This document shows positions 8,185-18,500 of a stretch of DNA of 30,910 nt, in pieces (within the stretch, counting starts at the first letter, position 1; each line of letters begins with the position of its first letter). Origin of the DNA: an uncultured Parafilimonas sp. (GTDB lineage: Bacteria; Bacteroidota; Bacteroidia; Chitinophagales; Chitinophagaceae); contig CALAGJ010000158.1 in assembly GCA_937892395.1 (NCBI GenBank), forward strand, positions 1 to 30,910, written 5' to 3'. Below the pieces are notes generated by a model. The model worked only from the letters and a program-made list of their open reading frames with translations, was not told where the DNA came from and ran no database searches. Both the position numbers and the translations under genes were made by a program.

Positions 8185-10284
8185 ATGCACAAAATCTACT
8201 CTTGTATTATTATTTTCCTTGCTTGCACTGTATCTTTATTTAGTCAATCCAATATTCAACTTGCAATTGATATGGCTGAAAAAAAACATCCAACTATACC
8301 CAAAGGATTATTGCCAGCTATGGCTTATGCTGCATCTCGATTTGAAAATATAGAACCCGTTGTATCCATGCATCATCATGCAGGTCCTGATAAATATGGA
8401 GTATTTGCAGTGGTGGAAAATGGTGCGCATTATTGGAATGAGAACCTTCGAAATATTTGTAAATATGCAAATATTGCTACTGCTCAATTTAAAAATGACA
8501 TTCAGCTACAAGTGAATGCAGTAGCGGCTTACGTAGATTATTTATGTACTACAAATAAAGTGAATAACCTGGCAGATGCTGCTACTATTGTAAGGGCATT
8601 TGTAGAAATACCAGCCAACAATTTAATCAATGAATATGCAAGAGAGCTGGCAGTCTATGAAGTTTTTTATCAACTCACACATGGGTTTGAGAAAAATGGT
8701 ATTGTATATGAACCTATAGATATACGCATGCAAGATTGGTTTGAGGAAAGTTATATTCCATTGCTGACAGCACCATCAGTTTCGATTAGTCCAAATCAAA
8801 TTAGCAATGGAGAAAAAACGCTTTCAGATTATCCAACAAATGCTACGAATCAATCGCCTTTGTCAACCGATTATCCTTCTGCTTTGTGGACTACCAGTCC
8901 AAATTATTCATCAAGAAGCGGCACATCTGTATCTGCTGTAACCATTCATACCACACAGGGCAGTTATGCAGGCTCAATTTCCTGGTTTCAAAATACTTCC
9001 TCTCAAGTATCTGCACACTATGTAATTCGCAGCAGCGATGGACAGATAACACAAATGGTAAGAGAGTACAATAAGGCTTGGCATGTTGGCTCTGAAAACC
9101 CATATACTATTGGCATCGAGCATGAAGGCTATGTATCGCAAACAGGGTGGTACACTACAGCTATGTACAATGCTTCTTCTGCATTGGTAAAGGATATTTG
9201 TAAGGATAATAATATAGATCCAAAAACATGCTACAAGGGTGCATCATCTGCAGACGTAAGTGTATTGTCAACCTCCATTAAAATTAAAGGGCATCAACAT
9301 TTTCCAAATCAAACCCATACTGACCCGGGTATCAATTGGAATTGGTACACTTATTTTGATTTAATCAATCCTTCAACAAATAATTGCGCAGCTTCTAATA
9401 CTTTAAATGAAAGTTTTATTTCAACTTCATTTGCTAATCTCAACTGGAATGCAGTGAGTGGTGCATCCGGATATACATTGCAATGGAGAAAGAACGGCAG
9501 CAGTAGTTGGACTACGGTAAATCTTGCCAATAATTATTACACCCTCAATGGCCTACTTACTCAAACAGGATATCAATGGCAGGTAAGAAGCAAGTGTGTC
9601 AGCACTTACAGTAATTATAGCAGTATAAAAAGTTTTACCACAAAAGCAAGTTGCTGGGATGGTAATGAACCAAATAATATTTATACTACACCATCCCTTT
9701 ATTCCTTTAGCAGCACTTACACTTATGGCAAAATATGTGCAAGTGGAGATGTGGACTTCTTTAAAATCAATACAACATCCTCCAGAAATATCACCATCAA
9801 ATTAGAAAACCTGCCAGCAAATTATAATATAGAAACATACACGGGCAGTGGTAGCTATCTGACAGGTTCTTATAGCACAGGTACAAAAAATGAATCGGTG
9901 ACTTTGTATAGCAAACCTGCGGGTAGTTATTTATTTAGGGTATATGGTGCAGCAAATGCAGACTATAACAACACAAAGGATTATCGCTTGCAGGTTACAC
10001 TATCAAGCCCCACTGCGGCAATAGGTAATGTTGCCAGTACCATACAAATTACATCGTTTCCAAATCCATTTACAAATGAGCTGATGATTCGTACAGATAA
10101 AACTATTTCAGCATCTGTATTGACTATAACAGATTATATGGGCAATGTTGTTTATACATCATCATTTAAAAATGGTATGTATGAAAAGATAAACAGTAAT
10201 AAGTGGTTATCGGGCATGTATATCATTTCTTTACAAAGTAGCAATGGCGGTATGATTAGCCGACAATTAATATATAAAAAATGA
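8185..10284 (+). CDS. T9SS-exported N-acetylmuramoyl-L-alanine amidase (amidase_2 family)
   Basis: This 699-residue modular protein starts with a signal peptide (1-20, ending LFSQ). Residues ~22-170 look like a lysozyme-fold (SLT-like) domain, but the place of the catalytic Glu is Ala (AYAASRF, A50). Residues ~245-395 are an amidase_2 domain: zinc ligands H255 (VTIHTTQ), H370 (GHQHF) and D380 (DPG), with H370 and D380 ten residues apart as in AmpD, plus the GIEHEG motif (310-315). Amidases of this family cut the bond between N-acetylmuramic acid and L-Ala of the peptide stem. An FN3-like domain (~401-487), a PPC-like domain (~490-605) and a T9SS sorting domain (~620-699, SFPNPFTNELMI to the C-terminal RQLIYKK) follow. 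Export across the outer membrane suggests action on other cells' or debris peptidoglycan rather than routine recycling. It ends 10 bp from a convergent gene. Confidence 0.92.
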   Translation: MHKIYSCIIIFLACTVSLFSQSNIQLAIDMAEKKHPTIPKGLLPAMAYAASRFENIEPVVSMHHHAGPDKYGVFAVVENGAHYWNENLRNICKYANIATAQFKNDIQLQVNAVAAYVDYLCTTNKVNNLADAATIVRAFVEIPANNLINEYARELAVYEVFYQLTHGFEKNGIVYEPIDIRMQDWFEESYIPLLTAPSVSISPNQISNGEKTLSDYPTNATNQSPLSTDYPSALWTTSPNYSSRSGTSVSAVTIHTTQGSYAGSISWFQNTSSQVSAHYVIRSSDGQITQMVREYNKAWHVGSENPYTIGIEHEGYVSQTGWYTTAMYNASSALVKDICKDNNIDPKTCYKGASSADVSVLSTSIKIKGHQHFPNQTHTDPGINWNWYTYFDLINPSTNNCAASNTLNESFISTSFANLNWNAVSGASGYTLQWRKNGSSSWTTVNLANNYYTLNGLLTQTGYQWQVRSKCVSTYSNYSSIKSFTTKASCWDGNEPNNIYTTPSLYSFSSTYTYGKICASGDVDFFKINTTSSRNITIKLENLPANYNIETYTGSGSYLTGSYSTGTKNESVTLYSKPAGSYLFRVYGAANADYNNTKDYRLQVTLSSPTAAIGNVASTIQITSFPNPFTNELMIRTDKTISASVLTITDYMGNVVYTSSFKNGMYEKINSNKWLSGMYIISLQSSNGGMISRQLIYKK

Positions 10285-10294
10285 GTCGTAATTT

Positions 10295-12529
10295 TTATTT
10301 AATCAGCTTTTGAATGGCTACAAAGCTTGCTTGATTGGGAGTATTATAGATGGCTGCCGCAATGTCTTTTTTCTCTGATGCTGTAAGGTGAAAGCTCAAT
10401 GAAGCAGCAGTTGTTTTTTGCACCGGAGTATAACTGAAAGAAATTTTATGAAACTGCGGTATGGAGCTAAACTGATAGTTTGTGATATCTTTTTGATAAT
10501 AATCCTGCAGATTAAACCAATTACTTTGTAGCACCATCATGGGTCTTGTGATGAGGCCGCCAATAGAGTTGGCTTCAAAGGGCCGCTCCCAATCATCGGT
10601 TGGTCTATCCCTTATTTCAACCAAAACTACATTTGATGTATTTGCTACGAACCAATCTTTGAAATAATCAATAAATCTGGCAGCAGATTCGTGTCCAAAA
10701 TTATCCCGCAGGCCTGCATCCATTACATCAATCACAGGATTGGTTGGCAGCTCCGGATTCGGCAGTACAAATGGAAAGGTAGCATTCATGCGTATTAGGC
10801 TCAGCATACTGATATCTCCAGGTTTTTGCTTCCCAAAAAAACTCATAAAATCCAATCCGTCAGCGTCCTCAATACCTGTATAATTATCATGATGCAAAGG
10901 CTTCATCATAAAGCGTGCAGGGTGTGTAGTAGCGATCAATTTACGGCCATCTCTTGTTATTACACTATTGAAAAAAATTAGGGGTATTGAAGCATTATAT
11001 TCCATGTCTGTATAAAAAGACAAAGGCTTATTCAATATATTTTTTGTATTGCTATTAAATTTTTGTTCAAATGCATAACCCCTATCCCTTATAAAGCTTT
11101 GGCCATTCATTTCAAACTTACGAATAGGGCCAATCAAATCACGTGTTACTAAAGATGAAAATATTGGATTGAGCAGGTCTTTGGAAATGTTATCGATATA
11201 ATGTTTATCCTGTACTGATGCTATCAATCCGGAATCTTTAAGCCTGTGCAATTCCCTAAAATAAGTGGCGCCAAGCATTCCACCGGAAGCACCTGTTATT
11301 AAGAAATTTTGATGCTGAAAAGCTCCATTTGTAAGGCTATCTAAATAAGTTAACACATTCATTGTAAATGCTGCACTCCTATTACCACCCCCACTTACAC
11401 ATACAAAAAAAATGGTTGGCTTTTCGTTGGATTGTTTTGCCTTCCAATGATTGAGCATAGTCGTATAAACACTTATATCTGCGGCTATGGCACTATCATT
11501 AGCATGAGCAATCACTGACGCTTTATCATATACCGGCCTATTAAATATTTCATTGTACTGAATGCCGTAAGCCTTATTTCGTGGATCAATAAAATCATGC
11601 ACAAAGAACCAGTTGAGTATAGCATAAATACCCAGCACAATAGGAATACTCCAATTGCCCATAAAAAGTGAAAGAGCACCAACAAATGCTATTAAAATGG
11701 CTAGCAACAATGTAATGCTGGCTGCTGCTGGCACCTGCCATATTTTATGATCTCCAAAATAACCAATCACAAAAAGTAAAAGAAAAGCCAGTGCTACTGC
11801 AAGTATAGCCGCAATATGGTGTCGTTTAAAAATTGAATCCAAAAAATCCTGGCTATAGTGACGTACATTTCGTGGCTGTCTAAACTTTAAAGTGGCACTT
11901 AAAAACCAATCTACACGCATATCTGTCTTCTCTCTGGGTGCCCTGTTTTTCACCCTTCTGGCCACACGTTCATAAGTTGCATTTGCAAAATGAATATCTG
12001 TAGCCATGCGGCGATAAATATTTTTATCTGTGCCAAAAAAATATCCAAAAGACAACAAGATTGCCAATACAAATCCTATTATAAACCCCCCGGCTAAAAA
12101 AAACACATGCAGGTTATCAATCAATTCTTCTTCCCTTTCATATCTGATGGCATTCACTAAATAAACCACAAGAAACAATAGGGGAATAATGGCATTGTTG
12201 ATACAATATTTTAAAAATGGCTGCGATGTTGTTGCAAGAAATCGAAGCTGCTTAGTATGTAAGATAAAGGTGGTAATATTCCAACTCATAATGAGTACAG
12301 CTACTGCAAATCCAACAAAAGATCCGCTGAGTGCATTTACTTGTCCGAGATACTCTGGAGCAAGCAATAATGAATTAGCACCATAGGTCTTTAGAAAATG
12401 ACCAGATACGGTGGCTATCAATACATACCAGAAAACAAGCAATATCTGATACCTCCGCAGATGCAAAAATAAAAGCTGAAAAGGCAGTCCATAAAATATC
12501 CCTGTAAATATTTTTTTAATGCGCTGCAT
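10295..12529 (-). CDS. Membrane protein with C-terminal patatin-like phospholipase domain
   Basis: The 744-residue protein has an N-terminal membrane part with about seven hydrophobic segments (roughly 28-45, 63-85, 113-132, 143-165, 236-258, 266-290, 295-312). A patatin-like acyl-hydrolase domain follows: oxyanion-loop SGGGNRSAAF (379-388), nucleophile elbow GASGG (413-417, Ser415) and the catalytic Asp in MDAGLRDNFG (D604), where DAG replaces the usual DGG/DGA. Patatin enzymes use a Ser-Asp dyad to release fatty acids from phospholipids or other acyl esters. The Arg/Lys-rich loop 165-230 should be cytoplasmic by the positive-inside rule. It lies 91 bp downstream of the glycerophosphodiesterase on the same strand and could be the last gene of that operon. 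Substrate unknown. Confidence 0.85.
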   Translation of the reverse strand: MQRIKKIFTGIFYGLPFQLLFLHLRRYQILLVFWYVLIATVSGHFLKTYGANSLLLAPEYLGQVNALSGSFVGFAVAVLIMSWNITTFILHTKQLRFLATTSQPFLKYCINNAIIPLLFLVVYLVNAIRYEREEELIDNLHVFFLAGGFIIGFVLAILLSFGYFFGTDKNIYRRMATDIHFANATYERVARRVKNRAPREKTDMRVDWFLSATLKFRQPRNVRHYSQDFLDSIFKRHHIAAILAVALAFLLLFVIGYFGDHKIWQVPAAASITLLLAILIAFVGALSLFMGNWSIPIVLGIYAILNWFFVHDFIDPRNKAYGIQYNEIFNRPVYDKASVIAHANDSAIAADISVYTTMLNHWKAKQSNEKPTIFFVCVSGGGNRSAAFTMNVLTYLDSLTNGAFQHQNFLITGASGGMLGATYFRELHRLKDSGLIASVQDKHYIDNISKDLLNPIFSSLVTRDLIGPIRKFEMNGQSFIRDRGYAFEQKFNSNTKNILNKPLSFYTDMEYNASIPLIFFNSVITRDGRKLIATTHPARFMMKPLHHDNYTGIEDADGLDFMSFFGKQKPGDISMLSLIRMNATFPFVLPNPELPTNPVIDVMDAGLRDNFGHESAARFIDYFKDWFVANTSNVVLVEIRDRPTDDWERPFEANSIGGLITRPMMVLQSNWFNLQDYYQKDITNYQFSSIPQFHKISFSYTPVQKTTAASLSFHLTASEKKDIAAAIYNTPNQASFVAIQKLIK

Positions 12530-12620
12530 AAGAGGATAAAACTAAAGACAAAACTCTATAGTAGAAATGCTGCAAGCATATATGTGGAGAATTTATCTGC
12601 ATGAGCGCATTACCATTGAT

Positions 12621-13532
12621 CTATTTGGTTTTGATTTGATATAAATCAGGATAATCGCTTATAATGCCATCTACTCCCATTTTTTTAAGTCTCTTGATAT
12701 CTGCTGCATTATTTACCGTCCAGGGAATAATCTGCATACCCATTTCGTGACATTGTACAATAAGAAGTGGTGTAACAACAGTGTATTCTGGGCTATAAAT
12801 GGTTGGAACAAAACCAAGCTCTTTTAATTGCAAAGCAAAGTTTTTTGTAGCTGTAGCTTCTGTGAGGAATGATGTTTTTATGTAGGGATATTGCTGATGG
12901 AGATATTGTAAAGTTCTGCTATCAAATGACTGTATGATAACACGGTTTAAAATTTTTTTCTCTTCCAATACCTTCATTAGCAATGTTACAAATACTTCCG
13001 GTGCCGGGTGAAAAACACCATCTCCTTCAGGATATGTTTTTGTTTCAATATTATAATATACAAGTTCTTTATGATTGTCTTGTGTATGGGCTTCGACACT
13101 ATCTATAAGTGCTTCAAGTTTTGGTTTTGTAGCAGCTATTTTTTGCTGCTGTGCGAATCGCGGATGCGGTTTAATGCCTACATCTATTTGCTGCACACGG
13201 TCATAGCTCATTTGAAAAATATTAAACCCTTTTTCAGCAGCTTCTGTTATGGTATCTCCATTTGGCAATGTTGTAATTTCATGGTTGAAAAAAGCTTCAT
13301 GACTAAGTATAATTTGACTGTCCTTAGTAAACACTACATCCATTTCTAATGTAGTTACACCCAAGTCAATTGCTTTATTCATGGCAGCTGTTGTATTCTC
13401 AGGCATAAGACCCCTACAGCCGCGGTGTCCCTGATAGTCAAAATTTTTACTGATGGGTTTGTCAGCCACAAGTTTTGGTGCATGGCAATTTGTAAGAAGT
13501 ATTAAAAAAAACGTTGAAATTAATTTCATCAT
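12621..13532 (-). CDS. Glycerophosphodiester phosphodiesterase family protein, probable lipoprotein
   Basis: The 303-residue product has the GDPD TIM-barrel signature: GHRG (35-38), MPENT (43-47), catalytic LEMD (E63, D65) and SHE (H78), and the C-terminal PWTVNN and GVDGIISDYP motifs. GDPD enzymes hydrolyse glycerophosphodiesters to glycerol-3-phosphate and an alcohol. The N-terminus is a short signal with LLTNC (Cys16), a weak lipobox because Asn precedes the Cys, so lipid anchoring is likely but not sure. The ATG overlaps the TGA of the upstream PaiB-like gene by four bases, a sign of translational coupling. A second ATG directly follows the first. Similar to ugpQ products, but I do not assign the symbol. 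Confidence 0.93.
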   Translation of the reverse strand: MMKLISTFFLILLTNCHAPKLVADKPISKNFDYQGHRGCRGLMPENTTAAMNKAIDLGVTTLEMDVVFTKDSQIILSHEAFFNHEITTLPNGDTITEAAEKGFNIFQMSYDRVQQIDVGIKPHPRFAQQQKIAATKPKLEALIDSVEAHTQDNHKELVYYNIETKTYPEGDGVFHPAPEVFVTLLMKVLEEKKILNRVIIQSFDSRTLQYLHQQYPYIKTSFLTEATATKNFALQLKELGFVPTIYSPEYTVVTPLLIVQCHEMGMQIIPWTVNNAADIKRLKKMGVDGIISDYPDLYQIKTK

Positions 13533-14158
13533 CCAAACACTTTTTCTTTTCGTTCTATCATAATTCGGGCTACTGCTTGTTCATCGGCATTGCCCTTTTG
13601 GAGCTGATTGATGATATTGTTGTAGGTCATTATATTTTTATTCTGACTCATTTTAAACACATGTTCAATTTCAGTTAACTCAATCTCAAATCCAACGATC
13701 GCCTTCAACATACTACTTATATAATCAGAGCTCATATTTTCAACCAATGCTTCAGAACTTGGATTGTTTTCATAAACGGCTGTAAGGTCTGCCAATATTT
13801 TCACTAATACATCATCTTCCAGAAATTGTAATCTTCCTCTTGCATGCACTGCTTGATAATTCCATGTACCAGCAGTGCGTGGATTTTCATACCAAGTAGC
13901 ACTTATATAGCAATGTGGCCCAGTAAATATGATTAGTACATCATTGTTATTTTCAAAAGCAAGTGTATGCAGCTGCTTACGCATGATGTGTGCCCGAAGC
14001 CAAATTTTCTCTGCCCTTTTTTCAAGCAGTACGGGTATATGCGTTGCTACCTGTTTGCCATCCTTTGATATACCTGATAAAATAACAAAACTGTGGGCCT
14101 GCATAAAGGCCCACAGTTCTGCATCATCCGCTGCTTTAAAATAGGGGATATGATACAT
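13529..14158 (-). CDS. PaiB-like FMN-binding protein
   Basis: The 209-residue protein carries the hallmark PaiB motif FTGPHCYISATWY followed by TWNYQAVHARG (about residues 78-111). The family adopts a split-barrel flavin-reductase-like fold; its founding member was described as a negative transcriptional regulator in Bacillus, but many members are simply FMN- or haem-binding oxidoreductase-like proteins, so the role here is open. The start codon directly follows the TAA of the upstream gene with no gap, and its stop overlaps the downstream GDPD start, so the three genes are almost certainly co-transcribed. Confidence 0.92.
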   Translation of the reverse strand: MYHIPYFKAADDAELWAFMQAHSFVILSGISKDGKQVATHIPVLLEKRAEKIWLRAHIMRKQLHTLAFENNNDVLIIFTGPHCYISATWYENPRTAGTWNYQAVHARGRLQFLEDDVLVKILADLTAVYENNPSSEALVENMSSDYISSMLKAIVGFEIELTEIEHVFKMSQNKNIMTYNNIINQLQKGNADEQAVARIMIERKEKVFG

Positions 14159-15271
14159 TTATCTTGGAAATTTTTGTTTGATATAATCGGCAAATGCTTT
14201 GCCATTTGGTCTTAATGTGCCATCATAATTATGCAATCCTACTGCATCATTTGCATCATCTCCATCACCACTATACCATATAATATAATCCATGTTTAAG
14301 CTTATACATTTATCTATAACACTCCTTACAATATTTGGGGAACTGTTTATTTGACCAATTTCATTTGTAATTATTTTTTTGCCAGTTGAGCGCTTTAAAA
14401 AATCAACAACTTCACCAATTGACTTAGTGTCTATCTGATCCACATTGGCCGCACTAGGGGCCTTTGGACTTCTAAGATACATAGGCTCATACCAATGAAT
14501 ATTTACGTAATCAAGATTAAGATTTTTATATGCTTTTATCAAAGTGTCCATGCCTATCATGCCTTTTTCTAAATACGGAATCTTTGAAATGTTTGGAAGA
14601 ACTTGATTTATAGATGCCAATTGTGTTCTTTTTGCAAAATCTTCAGCCTCACTCATCATTCCCCTGTTTCTGTAATCAAAATAGGTTAATAGACTAAGCA
14701 ATCTTCCTGTAAGTCCCCCATTACAAACTTTTATACCTTTTGCATGTGCTACTTCAATAGCTGTCTTTAATATTGTAAGATACTCTGACATATATCCATT
14801 GTAATAAGTCTGATTATATTCTTCATTTTCTACAACAAGCAACTCTGGTTTATATACGGAAAGAATTTCCTCCAATTTTTTCTTATAAGTTACCATATCA
14901 TGCGTGAAAGGTCTCGGACCTCCGCCTTGAGGGGTTGCTACTACATTGAGTATTATTTTATAACCTGCGCTATTTAATTTTTCATAAAAATCATTTGAAC
15001 CATTCCATGACTGCATGGTAAGTGTATGCCTTACATAAGGGGCACCAAGCATGTTATACACACTCATACGCTTCTTATTGCTTTCCGGTTCAGACAGAGG
15101 TATATTTACTAAAGTACCTACGGGATTTCTACTTCCCGGTGCTGCAGGAATTATTGTAGTATTATCAGATGTTTGGTTACTGTTAGTATTTCCACCAGTT
15201 TCTGTGCTTCGTGGTTGCATTGTTGTACAGGAAACCCATAGAAAAAGACATGCTGCAAGAATTTTATACAT
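14159..15271 (-). CDS. Glycosidase-like lipoprotein (clan GH-A type barrel)
   Basis: The 370-residue product begins with a signal ending LWVSC (Cys15), a probable lipobox, followed by a Ser/Thr/Asn-rich linker (16-48). The rest looks like a TIM-barrel glycoside hydrolase of clan A. VVENEEYN (146-153) contains an Asn-Glu pair (N149-E150) expected for the acid/base, YVNIHWYEP (~255-263) fits a barrel strand with aromatic substrate contacts, and IITNEIGQ (300-307) supplies a candidate nucleophile E304, followed by IIWYSGDGD. I cannot name the GH family or substrate. First gene of the three-gene operon and divergent from susC, which fits a small polysaccharide-utilisation-like locus. Confidence 0.7.
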   Translation of the reverse strand: MYKILAACLFLWVSCTTMQPRSTETGGNTNSNQTSDNTTIIPAAPGSRNPVGTLVNIPLSEPESNKKRMSVYNMLGAPYVRHTLTMQSWNGSNDFYEKLNSAGYKIILNVVATPQGGGPRPFTHDMVTYKKKLEEILSVYKPELLVVENEEYNQTYYNGYMSEYLTILKTAIEVAHAKGIKVCNGGLTGRLLSLLTYFDYRNRGMMSEAEDFAKRTQLASINQVLPNISKIPYLEKGMIGMDTLIKAYKNLNLDYVNIHWYEPMYLRSPKAPSAANVDQIDTKSIGEVVDFLKRSTGKKIITNEIGQINSSPNIVRSVIDKCISLNMDYIIWYSGDGDDANDAVGLHNYDGTLRPNGKAFADYIKQKFPR

Positions 15272-15545
15272 ATTATTTTGCTTTTTTTGTTAATAAGAAA
15301 ATTCCAAATTCTATACCGTGTGAAGGTAATTGGTTTTGATATTTGTTAAATAAACATGAGATTATTAATTAATCTAAACTGGATCTTCAACAGGTAATAT
15401 TGCCTTTTTGAAATAGAAAAATGTAAAATTCAAAATACACTACCCCAAAAACATCAATTTTTAACATTTTTTTGTCTGATTCATGTATCTATTTTGGAAA
15501 TTTAACAAATAGATATATATTTACGCACACAAAAAATTTGAGCAC
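15272..15545. promoter_or_regulatory. Divergent promoter region, glycosidase operon / susC
   Basis: This 274-bp AT-rich gap lies between two divergent operons and holds no gene. The plus strand carries a good Bacteroidota promoter for susC (15493-15523). On the minus strand, about 40 bp upstream of the ATG at 15271, TAGAATTTG is one base longer than TAnnTTTG and is only a weak candidate. No obvious operator repeat was found. Confidence 0.55.
15493..15523 (+). promoter_or_regulatory. Promoter of susC (-33 TTTG, -7 TATATTTA)
   Basis: TTTG at 15493-15496 and TATATTTA at 15516-15523 are 19 bp apart, the spacing expected for the Bacteroidota primary sigma factor (TTTG, 19-21 bp, TAnnTTTG). The -7 box has one mismatch, G to A at its last base. 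The ATG follows 22 bp after the -7 box. Confidence 0.6.
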
Positions 15546-18500
15546 ATGAGAATTGTAATTTATTTACTAATGGCTTTTGTATTGCTACAACCAATACATG
15601 TAAATGCCCAAAACAAATCCATTAACGGTAAAATTACCGATAAGCGCACCGGATTTCCTGTTGTAGGTGCAACAATTTCAGCGAAGGGTTCAAGGGAAAG
15701 GACAATTTCAGGTACTGATGGAAGTTTTATTATTTCGGTTCCAACATCAGTAAATTCTTTGGTTATTTCTTACATAGGGTACAATGATCAAGAAGTGACA
15801 ATAACAGGAGGGGTCCTATTAATATCTCTATCAGAAAGTATTGGTTCATTATCAGAGGTGGTAGTTACTGGTGTTGGTGTTGCAACAAGCAAGAAAAAGC
15901 TTGGTGTTGCTGTTGAATCAATTTCAGCTGAAAAATTACCTGCTGCACCAACTTCTTCTGTTGATCAGGCACTAGTTGGAAAAATTCCTGGAGCCTTAAT
16001 TGCCTCAGCCGATGGTACTCCTGGTGCCAGAACTAATATTCTCCTTAGAGGTATTAACACAATACAAGGCGGAACCGGGCCAATGATTTTAGTAGATGGA
16101 ATACAGATTTTTTCTACAGATTTAAGTCAATTGGATTTAAATAACGTAGAAAGATTGGAGGTTATTCAAGGAGCAGCTGCTGGAACCCTTTATGGTGCAC
16201 AAGGCGCAAATGGTGTTATTCAAGTATTTACAAAAAAAGGTAAGTTCGGAAAACCACAAATCAGTTTTAGTACAAATTATAGTGTTGGCACATATATTAA
16301 TTCTGGTGATGTTGCTAAAGCAAGCCTGCATGGCTTTAAAACAGATGCCGATAACAATGTTGTAACAATTGATGGTGATATAGCACAACAGGATGTTGAT
16401 AATACATACTTCGGACAAATAGTTTGGAATAGAACAATTACTGATAAAACTATTTTAGTGAATAAACCTTATAATAAGAACCTCAGCTACTATGATCATT
16501 TTGATCAAATTTTTAGGCCAGCAGGAACATCCAACGCAAATATTTCTGTGAGTGGCGCTGGTGATAAATCTGATTATAGTTTTGCAATATCTAATAACTA
16601 TCAACAAAGTGCAATAAATAAAAATGGTGGTGTAAACCGAACTAACCTTTCATCAAATCTTGGATTCGAAGTGGCCAAGGGTTTGAAATTTAGATCTTTG
16701 ACACAATTGATATATACAAAGAATACAATGAATCCATATTATCAGGCTGGAAGAAATTCAATTTATGAATTTCTAAACGTGAGTCCATTTTATGATTTCA
16801 ATCAAACACTTGAAGATGGGAACTACCCATATTATCTAGGCACCGGATCAGTTAGTGTAAACGGATATAATCCAAATTTTTATTTTCAATATGTAGATGG
16901 GCTAAGAAATAGTTATGATTTAATTCAAAATTTTGATCTCAATTACAAAGTGAATAAATTTCTTGAATTAGATGCAAAATATGGCTTGAATTATGCAACA
17001 ACGGATGAAAGGTGGATCGTAAAAGATCAGAGCCAGAATGTCAATGTAGATTTAAATCAAGAATGGGTTGCCCCTTATGGATCAACACCAAATGGAGAAA
17101 TTGATGACTTTAAAAATAGTTTCTTTTTTCAAAATTTGATAGGAACAGCTTTTTTGAGAACTGACTTTAAAAATGATTTTAATTTAAATCTTCCAATCAC
17201 TACCACCACACAAGCATCATTTGACTATAGAGATAGGGAAGACAGGTTTTACACTGCTTATGGCCTTGACCTCCCTCCTTATGATATCTATAATCAAGAA
17301 CAAACCGCCACAAGATTTATTCAAACCGATGATAGAGTGCCATTTGTTACTTATGGTTATTTACTGAATCAGTCTATTGATTATGGAACTTTAGCAGGTA
17401 TTTCAGGCGGCTTTAGGACTGACTACTCATCTGCATTTGGTGCTGGATCAAAACCCTTTACATTTTTTAGAGCTAATGGATACCTGAATTTAGCTGATTT
17501 TAATTTCTGGTCTTCTTTGCGGAATAGTGTACCAATATTTAAATTAAGAAGTGGGTATGGGGAAGCGGGTATTCAACCACTGCCGTTTGATCGATATATT
17601 ACTTTGTCAACACCAACACTCGGAAATGGATTAGTATTTAATATACCATCTATTTCTTCAAATCCAGACTTGAAAGTTGAAACCACTAATGAATTTGAAA
17701 TTGGAACAGAATTTAGTATTAACCTACTTAAAAATAACTCTTGGCTAAATACACTTAATGGAAGTTTTACCTATTGGTCAAGAACAAGTGCTGATGTTAT
17801 TTATCCAGTTGGCCAGGCTCCAAGTACAGGATTATCCGGTGTTAAAGATAATGCATTTACTCTCGGATCTAAGGGTTATCAGTTTCAATTGAACCTTGGA
17901 GTATTAAGTACAAAAAACTTGACGTGGAATTTTACAACAAACTGGAGTAATCAACGCTCAGAAATAAAATCTACAAAAGATGGACAAGACATTATTTTGA
18001 CCCTAAGTGCCGGAAGTACAAATCTTGTTTTAAGGCCTGGTGATTTAGTTGGCCAGATATATGGATATAAAGCATTTACTTCATTAGATCAAACCAGAGA
18101 AGATGGCTCACTATATATTCCGAAGGAAGAACAAGGTAATTATGCTATCAGTAGCGATGGTTATGTTGTGGATACATCATATAACCGAATATTATTTACA
18201 AATGAGGCTACTGCCTTTGGTTCACCATGGCCAAAATTTAATGCATCATTTATTAATGATATTAGATTTAAAGATTTTTTAGTTTTTAATTTCCAATTTG
18301 ATTGGATATATGGTGCTAAATTATATAACCAAACAAAAGAATGGATGTACAGAGATGGTATTCATGCAGATTATCAAAGACCAGTTACAATCAATGGAGA
18401 AACAGGAGCATATGCAAGCTACTATCAAAGTGCTTATTCAGATTACTTCGGCAGTATAAATGGAGCAAGAAATGGTACAAAAGATTATTTCTATGAAGAT

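Noticed and set aside
8090..8353. 87-codon plus-strand frame over the start of the amidase gene
   Set aside because: It begins inside the terminator and overlaps the amidase signal peptide in another frame.
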